DNA from: an uncultured Pseudomonadales bacterium
GTDB lineage: Bacteria > Pseudomonadota > Gammaproteobacteria > Pseudomonadales > Porticoccaceae
Length of the DNA stretch: 64,000 nt
NCBI GenBank assembly: GCA_943788445.1
Contig: CALSQH010000003.1
Span: forward strand, 186,001 to 250,000
Direction: 5' to 3'
In this document: in pieces, positions 25,810-34,980 of the stretch
Numbering within the stretch: the first letter of the stretch is position 1
How the letters are laid out: each line of letters begins with the position of its first letter
Made by a program: the position numbers and the translations under genes
Notes under the pieces: model-generated
Databases searched by the model: none
The model's input: only the letters and a program-made list of their open reading frames with translations
What the model was told of the DNA's origin: nothing

Positions 25810-25835
25810 ATAAGCTAACAGTTATTAGCTAACAG
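25808..25835 (+). repeat. 14-bp tandem duplication before the lipoprotein gene
   Basis: TTATAAGCTAACAG (25808-25821) is followed by TTATTAGCTAACAG (25822-25835), with a further partial echo (AGGAGCTAAA) carrying the ribosome-binding site of the next gene. Confidence 0.8.
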
Positions 25836-25849
25836 CAAGGAGCTAAATC

Positions 25850-26257
25850 GTGAAGCAAATGGTGTCTTTAAAACTACTCTTGATCACTCTAATTTTGTCC
25901 GGCACATTAATTGGATGTTCAAATAATGCTACGCAACATAGCTATGAATTAGATTACTTTACACTGGGCCACAGCGCCGTTTTCACCCAGAGAGAACTGA
26001 TTAATTCTCTGCTTGAAGATTCAACGGATTCTGAAGAAACCTCCCCAGATCCTCTTCTGAACAGCTATTGTGACCTGATTGATCGGCGAACTATTTACGT
26101 GACAGAAGAAAATATTCCCCAACAGTGCAACGACTGGGCAATCAATCACAAAACTCGTAGCTGCGCTAAACAATTTCATAAATGTGTAAAAATGTGTTCG
26201 CTGCGCAGCAATGACTGCCAGCCCTGCATAGGGCCCTCTAAGGAATGTCTTGAATAA
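25850..26257 (+). CDS. Small cysteine-rich lipoprotein of unknown function
   Basis: The 135-residue protein has a lipobox (LIGC, Cys ~23) and no family that I recognise. After a polar middle region it has eight cysteines in the last ~65 residues: SYCDLID, QQCNDW, RSCAKQFHKCVKMCSLRS, NDCQPCIG and KECLE. In an exported protein these suggest a disulfide-stabilised or metal-binding fold. The GTG start at 25850 is supported by AAGGAG seven bases upstream; the in-frame ATG three codons later is too far from it. It is divergent from the XRE gene and followed by a terminator-like double hairpin. Confidence 0.72.
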   Translation: MKQMVSLKLLLITLILSGTLIGCSNNATQHSYELDYFTLGHSAVFTQRELINSLLEDSTDSEETSPDPLLNSYCDLIDRRTIYVTEENIPQQCNDWAINHKTRSCAKQFHKCVKMCSLRSNDCQPCIGPSKECLE

Positions 26258-26345
26258 GTACAGGTCGGAATTATTTGAGCATCAGAATAAAGCGCCTAAT
26301 AAATAGCTCTTAAAAGACAGCCACCTGTGGATTGTTCTCTCTACA

Positions 26346-26400
26346 GAAGCGCTGTAAGCTACAGCGCTTTAGGAAGAGCCTCTTCCAATAGTTTTTTATT
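26346..26400 (+). terminator. Double hairpin with T-run between lipoprotein and rlmA
   Basis: AAGCGCTGTA (26347-26356) pairs with TACAGCGCTT (26360-26369). Immediately after, GGAAGA (26372-26377) pairs with TCTTCC (26381-26386), followed within a few bases by TTTTTT. This is a terminator-like structure. It lies 11 bases before the rlmA start, so it might also act as a leader controlling rlmA. Confidence 0.62.
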
Positions 26401-26410
26401 GAGAACTTTT

Positions 26411-27292
26411 GTGTCCAAAACATTTACCTATCCCGCGCTGCGCTCAACTCGCGAAAATTTTAAATGCCCCAACTGCAGTCAAGCGCTAACGTTAAATGCC
26501 GACTCGCATCCCAAAACCTATAGCTGCACCAATCAGCACAGCTTTGATGTTGCCCGCGAAGGCTATCTCAATCTTCTTTTGGCACAGCATAAGCGCAGCC
26601 GTAATCCTGGTGATAGCGACGATATGATTCGCAGTCGCCAGCGCTTTCTAGGTGCTGGCTATTACCGCCCATTATCCGATGCCATCGTTAACCAAGTAGC
26701 CAATTCAGCGGCAGGTTTTAATCAGGCATTAATCGACCTCGGCTGTGGCGAAGGCCACTATATGCAGGAATTGCGTAATGGCTCGAGTAAAGCCTCGGCA
26801 GATTTAAAACTACTGGGTATAGATATTTCCAAATTTGCCGTGCGTCTGGCGGCAAAACGAAAAATGGATGCACGCTTAGTCGTCGACAGCGCGTTTAATA
26901 TCCCGCTATTTGAAAATCGTATCGATACTGCTATTTCAGTTTTTTCGCCGATCAGCAGCGCAGAGACCGCGAGAATCTTAAAGCCCAACGGGACACTAAT
27001 TATGGTCGGCCCCGGCGAACAGCATCTGTCTGGACTCACCGAACTGATTTATGACAAAACTGTACCCCATGCCGGCAATCCGCTGGATAGCGCAGCGCAA
27101 TTTACACTGCAAGAGAGTATAGAGATCAAAGGGGATATCTCTGTTAAAGGCAGTGATATTCTCGACCTGCTGACCATGACTCCCTACTATTGGCACAGCC
27201 GTCCCGAACAGCAGGAGATGCTAACCAAACGTGAAAATCTTGAGACGCCTATCCATTTTTATCTCAAAATTTATCAAAATGTGAGCCCCTAA
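26411..27292 (+). CDS. rlmA: 23S rRNA (guanine-N1)-methyltransferase RlmA-like
   Basis: The enzyme methylates N1 of a 23S rRNA guanine (G745 in E. coli) using S-adenosylmethionine. The N-terminal zinc-binding motif is FKCPNCSQAL ... YSCTNQHSFDVAREGYLNLL, followed by the family signature HKRSRNPGDSDDMIRSRQRF. The methyltransferase core has LIDLGCGEGHYM (SAM motif I) and LLGIDISKFAVRLAA. I start at GTG 26411 because the zinc motif begins ~16 residues later, as in the family. The longer frame from 26327 would run through a terminator-like double hairpin. It is followed closely by a kinase gene on the same strand. Confidence 0.88.
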   Translation: MSKTFTYPALRSTRENFKCPNCSQALTLNADSHPKTYSCTNQHSFDVAREGYLNLLLAQHKRSRNPGDSDDMIRSRQRFLGAGYYRPLSDAIVNQVANSAAGFNQALIDLGCGEGHYMQELRNGSSKASADLKLLGIDISKFAVRLAAKRKMDARLVVDSAFNIPLFENRIDTAISVFSPISSAETARILKPNGTLIMVGPGEQHLSGLTELIYDKTVPHAGNPLDSAAQFTLQESIEIKGDISVKGSDILDLLTMTPYYWHSRPEQQEMLTKRENLETPIHFYLKIYQNVSP

Positions 27293-27317
27293 AACTACCG
27301 AGATCCAGAGCACCTTT

Positions 27318-28214
27318 ATGAGCCACGCCGAACAACAGTTTCTTCAACGCAATCAACTCCCCGACACTTATCTCAACAGTGCTAACCAATGGTTTGCACC
27401 GCTGGTAGCAGAGTTTACCGCCGCCCGAGCATCACAGACTAAACCCATCGTTATAGGCATCAACGGCTCTCAGGGTTCTGGCAAGTCGACCCTGGCCGAT
27501 TATCTGTGCACCATGCTCAACGAACAGAGTGGCTTAAAGACTGTTTCTCTCTCACTGGATGATTTTTATCTCACTCGCGCTGAACGGGAAACCTTGGCTT
27601 CTGATGTGCACCCACTGCTAAAAACGCGCGGTGTGCCGGGCACCCATGATATTCACTTGGCCTTAGAAACACTCAGCAGTCTAATATCGGGGTCTGCACA
27701 AACACTGATTCCACGCTTTGATAAAAGCACCGATGATCGTCACTTGGAAGTGGATTGCGACCGCGTAAACGGCCCAGTAGACGTAATAATTTTAGAAGGC
27801 TGGTGTGTTGGCTGCAAACCCCAACCTAAAGAAGCTCTAGCTGAACCCGCCAACGATCTTGAGCGCGAACATGATGCCGAGGGCGTCTGGCGAAACTATT
27901 TTAACGCTGCGCTGGCAACCGATTACCAAACCCTTTTCGACCGTATTGATCTGTTGATTATGCTCCGTGCACCCTCTTTCGGTACAGTATATAAATGGCG
28001 TTTGGAGCAGGAACAGAAAATGATTACACGCCTGGCGAAGGGGTCTCAGGGCAATCATGCAGGAGTGATGTCCGAGGCGCAGATTGCCGCGTTTATTGCC
28101 CATTATCAGCGCATCACGAAATACAGTCTTGAAGAAATGCCAGCGCGAGCAGACCACCTGTTTAGATTGGACAGCCAACGACAGATTGTTAAATATTCGC
28201 CATTAGCGATCTGA
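27318..28214 (+). CDS. P-loop kinase, glycerate-3-kinase-like
   Basis: The 298-residue protein has a Walker A motif in IGINGSQGSGKSTLADYL (residues ~46-62), then SLSLDDFYLTRAERETLA and HPLLKTRGVPGTHD, the hallmark of the plant-type D-glycerate 3-kinase and uridine-kinase/PRK superfamily. VDVIILEGWCVGC provides a Walker-B-like acid. Family members phosphorylate glycerate or small sugars, but the substrate cannot be read from the sequence. The gap to rlmA is 25 bases, so the two are likely cotranscribed. It converges with the CBS-domain gene four bases away. Confidence 0.8.
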   Translation: MSHAEQQFLQRNQLPDTYLNSANQWFAPLVAEFTAARASQTKPIVIGINGSQGSGKSTLADYLCTMLNEQSGLKTVSLSLDDFYLTRAERETLASDVHPLLKTRGVPGTHDIHLALETLSSLISGSAQTLIPRFDKSTDDRHLEVDCDRVNGPVDVIILEGWCVGCKPQPKEALAEPANDLEREHDAEGVWRNYFNAALATDYQTLFDRIDLLIMLRAPSFGTVYKWRLEQEQKMITRLAKGSQGNHAGVMSEAQIAAFIAHYQRITKYSLEEMPARADHLFRLDSQRQIVKYSPLAI

Positions 28215-28218
28215 AGGC

Positions 28219-28629
28219 CTAGTTTACCGTGTGAGTAAACTCGCTAACCACCGATAACAGTTTGCGACAGGTTATTTGGCCGACTAGCTTGCCATTGTCC
28301 ACCACGGGGCGGCGGCGATGGCCTTTCTTGATCATATCGGCGGCCACATCGACTAGATCCGCGTGCAGCTCACAGCAGTCAACCTCTGCGGTCATAAAAT
28401 CAGCAACATTGCCGACATCGCCATTCTCATTGTAGGTGGCACTGAGAATAGCCCTTAAACAGTCGAGCTCAGACAGCACGCCCAACAGATTGCCCTCAGT
28501 ATCGACCACGCAGACACCAGATACCTTTTGCTCAACAATCACATCAATGGCATTAAATACATTTTCTTCTGCTGAAACCGTCACCGGATTAGTCAGCATA
28601 TAATCACTTAGATCAACTGAACGTAACAT
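28219..28629 (-). CDS. Two-CBS-domain protein
   Basis: From ATG 28629 it is 136 residues, almost entirely a CBS pair: DYMLTNPVTVSAEENVFNAI and VSGVCVVDTEGNLLGVLSE for the first, MTAEVDCCELHADLVDVAAD and RRRPVVDNGKLVGQITCRK for the second. CBS pairs bind adenosyl ligands such as AMP, ATP or SAM and act as regulatory modules. AAGGAG six bases upstream fixes the start; a longer frame to 28683 would overlap nuoN. It follows nuoN by 37 bases on the same strand and may be the last gene of the nuo transcript. Confidence 0.85.
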   Translation of the reverse strand: MLRSVDLSDYMLTNPVTVSAEENVFNAIDVIVEQKVSGVCVVDTEGNLLGVLSELDCLRAILSATYNENGDVGNVADFMTAEVDCCELHADLVDVAADMIKKGHRRRPVVDNGKLVGQITCRKLLSVVSEFTHTVN

Positions 28630-28666
28630 GGCTTTCTCCTTATCTTTAAAGCTAAATATATAGGTT

Positions 28667-30094
28667 CTACAGGCCACCGGCAAAGGTAATAAAGGGCTGT
28701 GGCCAACTGCCCAGCATCAATATTAATGCAGTGAGTAACAGCGCGGTCAAATTTGCAGAATAATCTTGGACTCCTATATCACCAACGGAATCAATGACCG
28801 AGGTCTTACTCATAGAAAAAATAATTCGCAGGTAATAATAGATAGCTATAGCACTACCGATAACCAGCGCGCTTAATAAAAACCAATAAGACCCCTGTAT
28901 AGCCAGACTAACCACATAAAATTTAGCCATAAAGCCTGCCGTCAAAGGAATACCCGCAAAGGACAGCATTGCCACAGTCAACGCAGTCGCCTGAATTTTA
29001 TCTCTCCAGAACAGCCCTTCAAAAGCCGCAATTTGAGTTTTATGCTGATCTTCTCCGGCAACCCGAGCTATCACCGCAAAGGCCGCGAGGCTGGTCAAAA
29101 TGTAGGCCGCTAAATAAAAGGTCACCGCATCGCTGGCCATGCCAGTGCCGGTAAGCGTAATTAGCACCACCAATAAATAACCGAAATGAGCAATAGATGA
29201 ATAAGCCAGCAGACGCTTAATATCCTCTTGGCGCAGAGCGAGTAAATTACCGATCAGCATTGAGGCAACTGCGATTATAGATAACGCCGTAATCAAAGGC
29301 TGATACTGATAGAGCTGAGCATCCATATAGAAGCGCGTCAGGGCGACAAAGACGGCGCCCTTGGAAACCGTTGCCAAAAAGCCCGTCACTGGTGTCGGCG
29401 CTCCCTGATAGACATCCGGTGTCCACATATGAAAAGGCACCACCGATAACTTAAAGGCAAGGCCCGAGATAACCATAGCAGTGCCAGCCATCACCAACAG
29501 TGGATTACTGAGATAGGCAGTAGCCGCCTGTTGGCCTATTCCCACATAACTCAACTGCCCCGTCGCAGCGTAGAGAAGTGCAAAACCAAACAGTAAAATT
29601 GCCGAGGCACAGGCCGAGAGTACTAAATATTTAATTGCCGCTTCAAGGGGCAGTAGACCTTTCTCGGGAAACGCGATCATCGCATAGAGAGCCACGCCCA
29701 TTAACTCCATACCCAGTAAAAGCGAGACCATATGACTGGATTGGATCAACACCACGGCACCGAGGACCGACAACACCAGCAGTAGGTAATACTCTTCTTT
29801 ACGCTCCCCTTCCGGTGAAAAACTCTTTCGCGAAAGCACCAGTGTCACCAGTGCTGCAAATACCACAAGTGCACTAAAAAACAGACTCCAGCTATCCACC
29901 TGAAGCAATATAGTCACTGGCTGTGCAAATTCCCGAGCGTAACCGGTCGCCCAAAGGGTGCATAAAAACCCCAGGGCACTGATAATCCAAGCAAGTTTCT
30001 GATCGCGCTTTATCGAGGCCTGAATCATCAAAACCACCGCGGTTAGACTCAATATCAGTACAGGCAACAGAGCCTGCATCTGGCTTGCATTCAT
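28667..30094 (-). CDS. nuoN: NADH-quinone oxidoreductase subunit N
   Basis: An antiporter-like proton-channel subunit of complex I with about 14 transmembrane helices over 475 residues. The conserved glutamate sits in LLGMELMGVALYAM, the lysine and broken helix in FKLSVVPFHMWTPDVYQGAP, followed by TPVTGFLATVSKGAVF. Length matches the family. Its ATG overlaps the nuoM stop by four bases (ATGA). It is the final subunit gene of the operon. Confidence 0.96.
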   Translation of the reverse strand: MNASQMQALLPVLILSLTAVVLMIQASIKRDQKLAWIISALGFLCTLWATGYAREFAQPVTILLQVDSWSLFFSALVVFAALVTLVLSRKSFSPEGERKEEYYLLLVLSVLGAVVLIQSSHMVSLLLGMELMGVALYAMIAFPEKGLLPLEAAIKYLVLSACASAILLFGFALLYAATGQLSYVGIGQQAATAYLSNPLLVMAGTAMVISGLAFKLSVVPFHMWTPDVYQGAPTPVTGFLATVSKGAVFVALTRFYMDAQLYQYQPLITALSIIAVASMLIGNLLALRQEDIKRLLAYSSIAHFGYLLVVLITLTGTGMASDAVTFYLAAYILTSLAAFAVIARVAGEDQHKTQIAAFEGLFWRDKIQATALTVAMLSFAGIPLTAGFMAKFYVVSLAIQGSYWFLLSALVIGSAIAIYYYLRIIFSMSKTSVIDSVGDIGVQDYSANLTALLLTALILMLGSWPQPFITFAGGL

Positions 30095-31605
30095 AAAAGC
30101 TCTCCTGTCACTGTGGCCGAGAAATTCAACAGCCCCTCGACTACCGGTCGGGCAATATCCAATACAGGTTGCGGGTAGAGCCCTAGCCCGATCAATGCAA
30201 TCATCATCACCGCCATAGTGAGCATCTCTCTGCTGCCAAAATCGGTTAGCTGGCGTGTCTCGTCCGGCTCACCCTGAAAGGATCTCTGCATCAATAGCAG
30301 TGAATAGGCGGCACCGGTAATTAAACCCAGCGAGGCAATAACTGTGAGCCAACGATCGACCTGGAACAGCCCCAACAAAATCAAAAATTCAGCGACAAAA
30401 TTACCTAGACCGGGCAAACCCAGAGAGGCCACGACAAAGAACATTGCCACAGCACCCATGCGCGGCATGTTCTGCCACAGGCCACCCATTTCACGCATAT
30501 CTCTAGTGTGCAGCCGCTCCTGTAGAGAACCGGCAATCATAAACAGAGCCGCTGTACTAAAACCATGGGCAACCATTTGCATCACCGCACCCTGCAGTGC
30601 CAGCGCATTCCAAGCATATACTCCAAGCAGCACAAAACCCATATGGCTAACACTACTGTAGGCAATCAAACGTTTAAAATCGGTTTGCCCAAAGGCCAGC
30701 ACTGCACCGTAAACAACACCCGCGGCACCCAACCACAGGGCTATCGGAGCGAACTCTATCGAGGCCTGAGGAAATAGCGGCACCGCAAAGCGAATCAACC
30801 CATAAGCACCGGTCTTAAGTAGTACCCCAGCAAGTATCACACTGCCGGCGGTGGGCGCTTGGGTGTGCGCATCGGGCAGCCAAGTATGAAAGGGAAAGCC
30901 CGGCAGTTTGACCACAAAGGCAATAAAGAAACCGAGCATTAACCAGAAGGCGGTCTGCTCGGCAATTTGTGTATTTAACAAATCGAAATAACTAAAGGTC
31001 CAGACACCGGTATTGCTCTGATGAACCGCAACCAGCGCCAGTATCGACACCAACATCAGCAAGCCGCTGACCTGAGTAAAGATAAAGAATTTCATCGCCG
31101 CGTAGCCGCGATTCTCATGACCCCAGATGGCGATCATAAAGTACATGGGAATCAGCATAACCTCCCAGAATAGGAAGAACAGAAACAGGTCCATGGCCAT
31201 AAATACACCCAGCACACCGGCTAGGGTCCACAGCAGATTGGCTTCAAAAAATCCCCGTCGAACCTGCACATCAGTCCACGAAGCACTGACCGCCACGGCA
31301 CCCAGTATGAGTGTTAAAAAGACCATCAGTAGACTCAGGCCATCCACAGCTAGTTCAATTTTGATACCAAAGGCCGGAATCCACTCCCTGCTGTAGTGCA
31401 TCAACCAGCTCTGCGGATCGCTTGGCTGGGGTGCCTGCAATAGCTCTAATTCAGGCATTACCGAGAGTGACAACAGCAGATAAACCAAATCTAGCATAAC
31501 CACGGCCAATGCCACCTTGCGCGGTATATTTTGACCAAAACGCTCGGATATTAAGGCCGCGAAACCCCCGACTATCAGGATGAGTATCAGGTTAATCATC
31601 AGCAT
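30091..31605 (-). CDS. nuoM: NADH-quinone oxidoreductase subunit M
   Basis: The 504-residue antiporter-like membrane subunit has the essential glutamate in FLFWEVMLIPMYFMIAIWG, and VKLPGFPFHTWLPDAHTQAP followed by AGSVILAGVLLKTGAYGL, the conserved lysine-bearing discontinuous helix. About 14 hydrophobic helices are visible. Its start overlaps the nuoL stop by one base (TGATG). A second ATG two codons in is an alternative start that changes nothing functionally. Confidence 0.96.
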   Translation of the reverse strand: MLMINLILILIVGGFAALISERFGQNIPRKVALAVVMLDLVYLLLSLSVMPELELLQAPQPSDPQSWLMHYSREWIPAFGIKIELAVDGLSLLMVFLTLILGAVAVSASWTDVQVRRGFFEANLLWTLAGVLGVFMAMDLFLFFLFWEVMLIPMYFMIAIWGHENRGYAAMKFFIFTQVSGLLMLVSILALVAVHQSNTGVWTFSYFDLLNTQIAEQTAFWLMLGFFIAFVVKLPGFPFHTWLPDAHTQAPTAGSVILAGVLLKTGAYGLIRFAVPLFPQASIEFAPIALWLGAAGVVYGAVLAFGQTDFKRLIAYSSVSHMGFVLLGVYAWNALALQGAVMQMVAHGFSTAALFMIAGSLQERLHTRDMREMGGLWQNMPRMGAVAMFFVVASLGLPGLGNFVAEFLILLGLFQVDRWLTVIASLGLITGAAYSLLLMQRSFQGEPDETRQLTDFGSREMLTMAVMMIALIGLGLYPQPVLDIARPVVEGLLNFSATVTGELL

Positions 31606-33440
31606 CAGAGCACCCCCACTAAAATAGCCAGCAGTACAATCAAGCCAAATACCATACTGGCGATATAGCGGCGCATCTGCCCGCTCTGTCCCTCAGACAG
31701 CCAGTGATTCAAGCTTTGATTAACCCTGACAATAAGGTTGTAAAGCGCATCTACCGGCTCCGACTTAAGTACTCTAGCCAGTCCGTAATAGGGTTTTACA
31801 AAAACCCGATCATAGAGCCAATCTATGCCCCAACCGCTAAACCAGAAATGCTGAATTTTTTGCATAAGCGGTGCCTTAACCAGCCCTTCTAACCTGAGTT
31901 GTCGGCTGTAAAAAACCAAATAGGCAATCGCCACACCGATCAGTGGAACCGCAATCGAAACAGCTTCGACCCAAAACGCGGGATGATGATCCGACGCCAC
32001 TGGGAATACCTCGGCAACCGGAATAATAATCCACCCTCCCAGCAACGCCAGCACACAGAGCAGACTCAGAGGCACTGCCATACGCCAACCGGTATGCTTA
32101 TCTGGTTCGGTATTGGCCTGACCAAAAAACACCACAAACACCAGACGGAAACTGTAAATCGCCGTCAATAGTGCACCCACCAAGCCGCCCAACCACAGCC
32201 AGGGCCCAATGCCATGCATCTGATAAGCCTGTAAGAGGATTTGATCCTTACTGAAAAACCCAGAGGTCATGGGTAGTGCCGCAAGCGCCGCAGAGCCAAT
32301 CATAAAGCTCCAGAAGGTCACTGGCATACGGCTGCGTAAACCGCCCATTTTGAAAATATCATGCTCGTGATGCAGGCAGTGAATAATGGCACCGGAGCTC
32401 AAAAATAGCAGGGCTTTAAAGAACGCGTGGGTCATCAGGTGAAAAATGCCCGCACTCCAGGCACCAACCCCAAGCGCCAAAAACATATAACCGATCTGGC
32501 TGATGGTTGAGTAGGCGAGAATACGTTTAATATCCCGCTGAGTAAGGGCGGTGAAAGCAGCCATCAATGAGGTGGTTAAACCCACCAGGGCCACGGCAAT
32601 CATGGCAATCGGCGCGAGCAGATAGAGTTCATGGGTGCGGGCAATCAAATAGACACCCGCGGTAACCATAGTCGCCGCGTGAATCAGAGCACTGACCGGT
32701 GTCGGGCCGGCCATGGCGTCGGGCAGCCATGTATGCAGTGGCAACTGTGCAGACTTGCCCACAGCACCACCTAGTATCAGCATACAGGCTAACAGCGGCA
32801 TGTTATCGCCCACCTGCCATTTAGCGTTAGCGGCAACACCCAAGGCTTGAATATCCAATGTGCCCAATTCGGTAAATAGCAAAAACAGCCCTAGCGCCAT
32901 TGCCGTGTCACCGATACGAGTAACTATAAAAGCTTTGCGCGCGGCATAGCCATTGGCGGAATTCTGATACCAGAAGCCAACCAACAGATAACTGCACACC
33001 CCGACCCCTTCCCAACCCAAATAGAGCAGCAATAAATTGTCCGCCATCACCAAAATCAGCATGGCGGCGACAAACATATTTAAATAGGCAAAATAGCGCG
33101 CGTAGCTAATATCGTCTTCCATAAACTCTGTGGAAAAAAGATGAATCAAAAATCCGACACCGGTAATGACCGACATCATCACTAGGGTTAAACCATCAAA
33201 ATAAATCGCCACACCGGGCGCAAAATCGGCCACCTGCATCCAGGTCCAAAGGGTGACCTGAAAGGGCTCTGGATTGGCTAAAAAATCTAGGCCCATAGCA
33301 GCAGTCAATAGCGCCGCTACGCCCACTGAGCCAACCCCTAAGCAACCGATAACTATTCGCGATAAGCGTCCAGCACCGAGTATCAACGCGACTGAACTGA
33401 GCAGTGGAATAAACGCTATCAAACCGATAAGTTCTCGCAT
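31605..33440 (-). CDS. nuoL: NADH-quinone oxidoreductase subunit L
   Basis: The largest antiporter-like subunit of complex I, ~611 residues with ~16 helices and the lateral C-terminal helix region. Conserved text includes LLLYLGWEGVGVCSYLLVGFW (glutamate), VGKSAQLPLHTWLPDAMAGP (lysine) and TPVSALIHAATMVTAGVYL. I prefer ATG 33440, with GAGGG five bases upstream, over an in-frame GTG at 33446 that overlaps the nuoK stop. Confidence 0.96.
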   Translation of the reverse strand: MRELIGLIAFIPLLSSVALILGAGRLSRIVIGCLGVGSVGVAALLTAAMGLDFLANPEPFQVTLWTWMQVADFAPGVAIYFDGLTLVMMSVITGVGFLIHLFSTEFMEDDISYARYFAYLNMFVAAMLILVMADNLLLLYLGWEGVGVCSYLLVGFWYQNSANGYAARKAFIVTRIGDTAMALGLFLLFTELGTLDIQALGVAANAKWQVGDNMPLLACMLILGGAVGKSAQLPLHTWLPDAMAGPTPVSALIHAATMVTAGVYLIARTHELYLLAPIAMIAVALVGLTTSLMAAFTALTQRDIKRILAYSTISQIGYMFLALGVGAWSAGIFHLMTHAFFKALLFLSSGAIIHCLHHEHDIFKMGGLRSRMPVTFWSFMIGSAALAALPMTSGFFSKDQILLQAYQMHGIGPWLWLGGLVGALLTAIYSFRLVFVVFFGQANTEPDKHTGWRMAVPLSLLCVLALLGGWIIIPVAEVFPVASDHHPAFWVEAVSIAVPLIGVAIAYLVFYSRQLRLEGLVKAPLMQKIQHFWFSGWGIDWLYDRVFVKPYYGLARVLKSEPVDALYNLIVRVNQSLNHWLSEGQSGQMRRYIASMVFGLIVLLAILVGVL

Positions 33441-33442
33441 AA

Positions 33443-33757
33443 TCACCCTCGCATCCGGTCGGCGTTATCCATATCCAGGGATTTAAAGCGCCGCTGTACC
33501 TGCAATACTAAACCTAGTCCGACAGCCACTTCGGCAGCGGCAACACTGAGTATAAACATAAAGACTATCTGCCCATCGGGCTGCCCCCAGTGCGCTCCAG
33601 CCGCGACAAAGGCGAGTGCCGCTGAGTTGAGCATCACTTCGAGAGACATCAGGATAAAAATAATATTGCGGCGGATCATCAATCCGAGCAAGCCAATCGC
33701 AAACAGCAACGATGAGACCAATAAAATATGGTTGAGCGGTATATTCAAACCTTCCAC
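33443..33757 (-). CDS. nuoK: NADH-quinone oxidoreductase subunit K
   Basis: A 104-residue protein with three transmembrane helices, the bacterial counterpart of ND4L. The two proton-path glutamates are visible in [17 protein letters not shown] and in the third helix [15 protein letters not shown]. Length is normal. It starts on the last base of the nuoJ stop, so the genes are coupled. Confidence 0.96.
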   Translation of the reverse strand: MEGLNIPLNHILLVSSLLFAIGLLGLMIRRNIIFILMSLEVMLNSAALAFVAAGAHWGQPDGQIVFMFILSVAAAEVAVGLGLVLQVQRRFKSLDMDNADRMRG

Positions 33758-34296
33758 TATTCGGCCCCCCGTTGACTTTTTTCTTCTTCTGGGGTGTTTC
33801 TATCCAGATAGCGGCGGCCTAAATGGAAGGATCCCACCAACCCGGCCAGTAATAGCATTGAGGCTATTTCCACAGCCAGCACATAGGGCCCAAACAGGCT
33901 TAATCCCACCTGTTTAGCACTGACCACGCCAGTGGAGACTGGGCCATTGGCGGAGGAAATCACATAGAGTAGCTCGGCAAACAACACCACAGCCAACAGC
34001 GCAGGGCCAGCCCAGACTGCAGGACTCAGCCATTGTTTCTCGCGGGCATCACCTTTCTCGCCAAGGTTGAGCATCATGATCACAAACACAAACAGCACCA
34101 TGATCGCCCCAGCGTAGATAACAATTTCCAATGCCGCGGCAAAGGGTGCCCCAATCAAATAAAAGATCACCGCGACGGCCAGTAACGAGACGATTAAATA
34201 GATCAGCGCATGAATGGCATTGGCTCTGGTCATGGCGAGTATGGTGGCGACTAGGGCGACGGTGGCGGCGATATAGAAGAGTGTTATCTCTAGCAT
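33757..34296 (-). CDS. nuoJ: NADH-quinone oxidoreductase subunit J
   Basis: Complex I membrane subunit (ND6 type), 179 residues from ATG 34296. Five hydrophobic helices are present, with the third containing the diagnostic [18 protein letters not shown]. The open frame extends upstream to 34404, but that extra part would read across a perfect hairpin and is unlike the family. GAGG lies nine bases before the chosen ATG. The gap to nuoI is the largest within the operon (166 bases). Confidence 0.94.
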   Translation of the reverse strand: MLEITLFYIAATVALVATILAMTRANAIHALIYLIVSLLAVAVIFYLIGAPFAAALEIVIYAGAIMVLFVFVIMMLNLGEKGDAREKQWLSPAVWAGPALLAVVLFAELLYVISSANGPVSTGVVSAKQVGLSLFGPYVLAVEIASMLLLAGLVGSFHLGRRYLDRNTPEEEKSQRGAE

Positions 34297-34370
34297 GGAG
34301 TGGCGCCTCTTTTTAATATCACCAAAACTGGGACTATTCTGGGTGTGGGGGGAGATACGGATTGCTGGTT

Positions 34371-34401
34371 TACGTCTGTGACACGGCGTGTCACAGACGT
34401 A
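34371..34401. repeat. Perfect 14-bp hairpin between nuoI and nuoJ
   Basis: TACGTCTGTGACAC (34371-34384) and GTGTCACAGACGTA (34388-34401) are exact reverse complements with a GGC loop. No T-run follows on the transcribed (minus) strand, so it is not a classic terminator. It may stabilise or process the nuo mRNA or be a mobile palindromic repeat. The rest of 34297-34462 shows nothing else. Confidence 0.9.
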
Positions 34402-34462
34402 CATATAAACCCCCTATCATTAACACCCTCCCTAAATAATTTAAAAACATCGCCCAAAAATC

Positions 34463-34978
34463 TCATGGCAAAAGACTCCTAACATCAATAGGCCGAGCTT
34501 CATTTTTAGCCTCACCCTTGTCTTTATAAGCCGTTTTCAACCCAGAAACACGGTAGAAGTTATAGCCGGGATACTTGCCTACCCCATTGATCAGCAAATG
34601 CTCTTTTTCGTAGACCATGCTCTGGCGATCGTACTCGCACATTTCAAAATCTGGGGTTAACTGAATGGCGTAGGTTGGGCAGGCCTCTTCACACATCCCG
34701 CACATAATGCAGCGTGAAAAATTAATCCGGAAAAACTCTGGGTACCAACTGCCATCCTCGCGGGTGTCTTTTTGCAGAGCGATACAGTCCACGGGGCAGA
34801 CTGCCGCACAGAGATTGCAGGCTACGCAGCGTTCCTCTCCATCTGGATCTCGAGTTAGCACAATGCGGCCGCGGTAGCGCGGTGCCAAATAAGGTTGTTC
34901 CTCTGGGTATTGGACTGTCTCCGCCTTGGTGAAGGTATGCTTGAGGATTGTCCACATGGTTTGTAGTTGGCTAAGCAT
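34463..34978 (-). CDS. nuoI: NADH-quinone oxidoreductase subunit I
   Basis: A ferredoxin-like subunit holding two [4Fe-4S] clusters (N6a, N6b). The ligands are plain: [16 protein letters not shown] and [16 protein letters not shown]. From ATG 34978 it has 171 residues; GGAG lies seven bases before it, whereas the longer frame (34999) would start inside nuoH. It starts two bases after the nuoH stop. It passes electrons from NuoG to NuoB at the membrane arm junction. Confidence 0.95.
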   Translation of the reverse strand: MLSQLQTMWTILKHTFTKAETVQYPEEQPYLAPRYRGRIVLTRDPDGEERCVACNLCAAVCPVDCIALQKDTREDGSWYPEFFRINFSRCIMCGMCEEACPTYAIQLTPDFEMCEYDRQSMVYEKEHLLINGVGKYPGYNFYRVSGLKTAYKDKGEAKNEARPIDVRSLLP

Positions 34979-34980
34979 GA

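Noticed and set aside
26327..26410. Longer rlmA start at GTG 26327
   Set aside because: The extra 28 codons read through a double hairpin with T-run and are unlike RlmA N-termini.
34297..34404. N-terminal extension of nuoJ to 34404
   Set aside because: It would translate a perfect palindrome; the family N-terminus and a ribosome-binding site fit ATG 34296.
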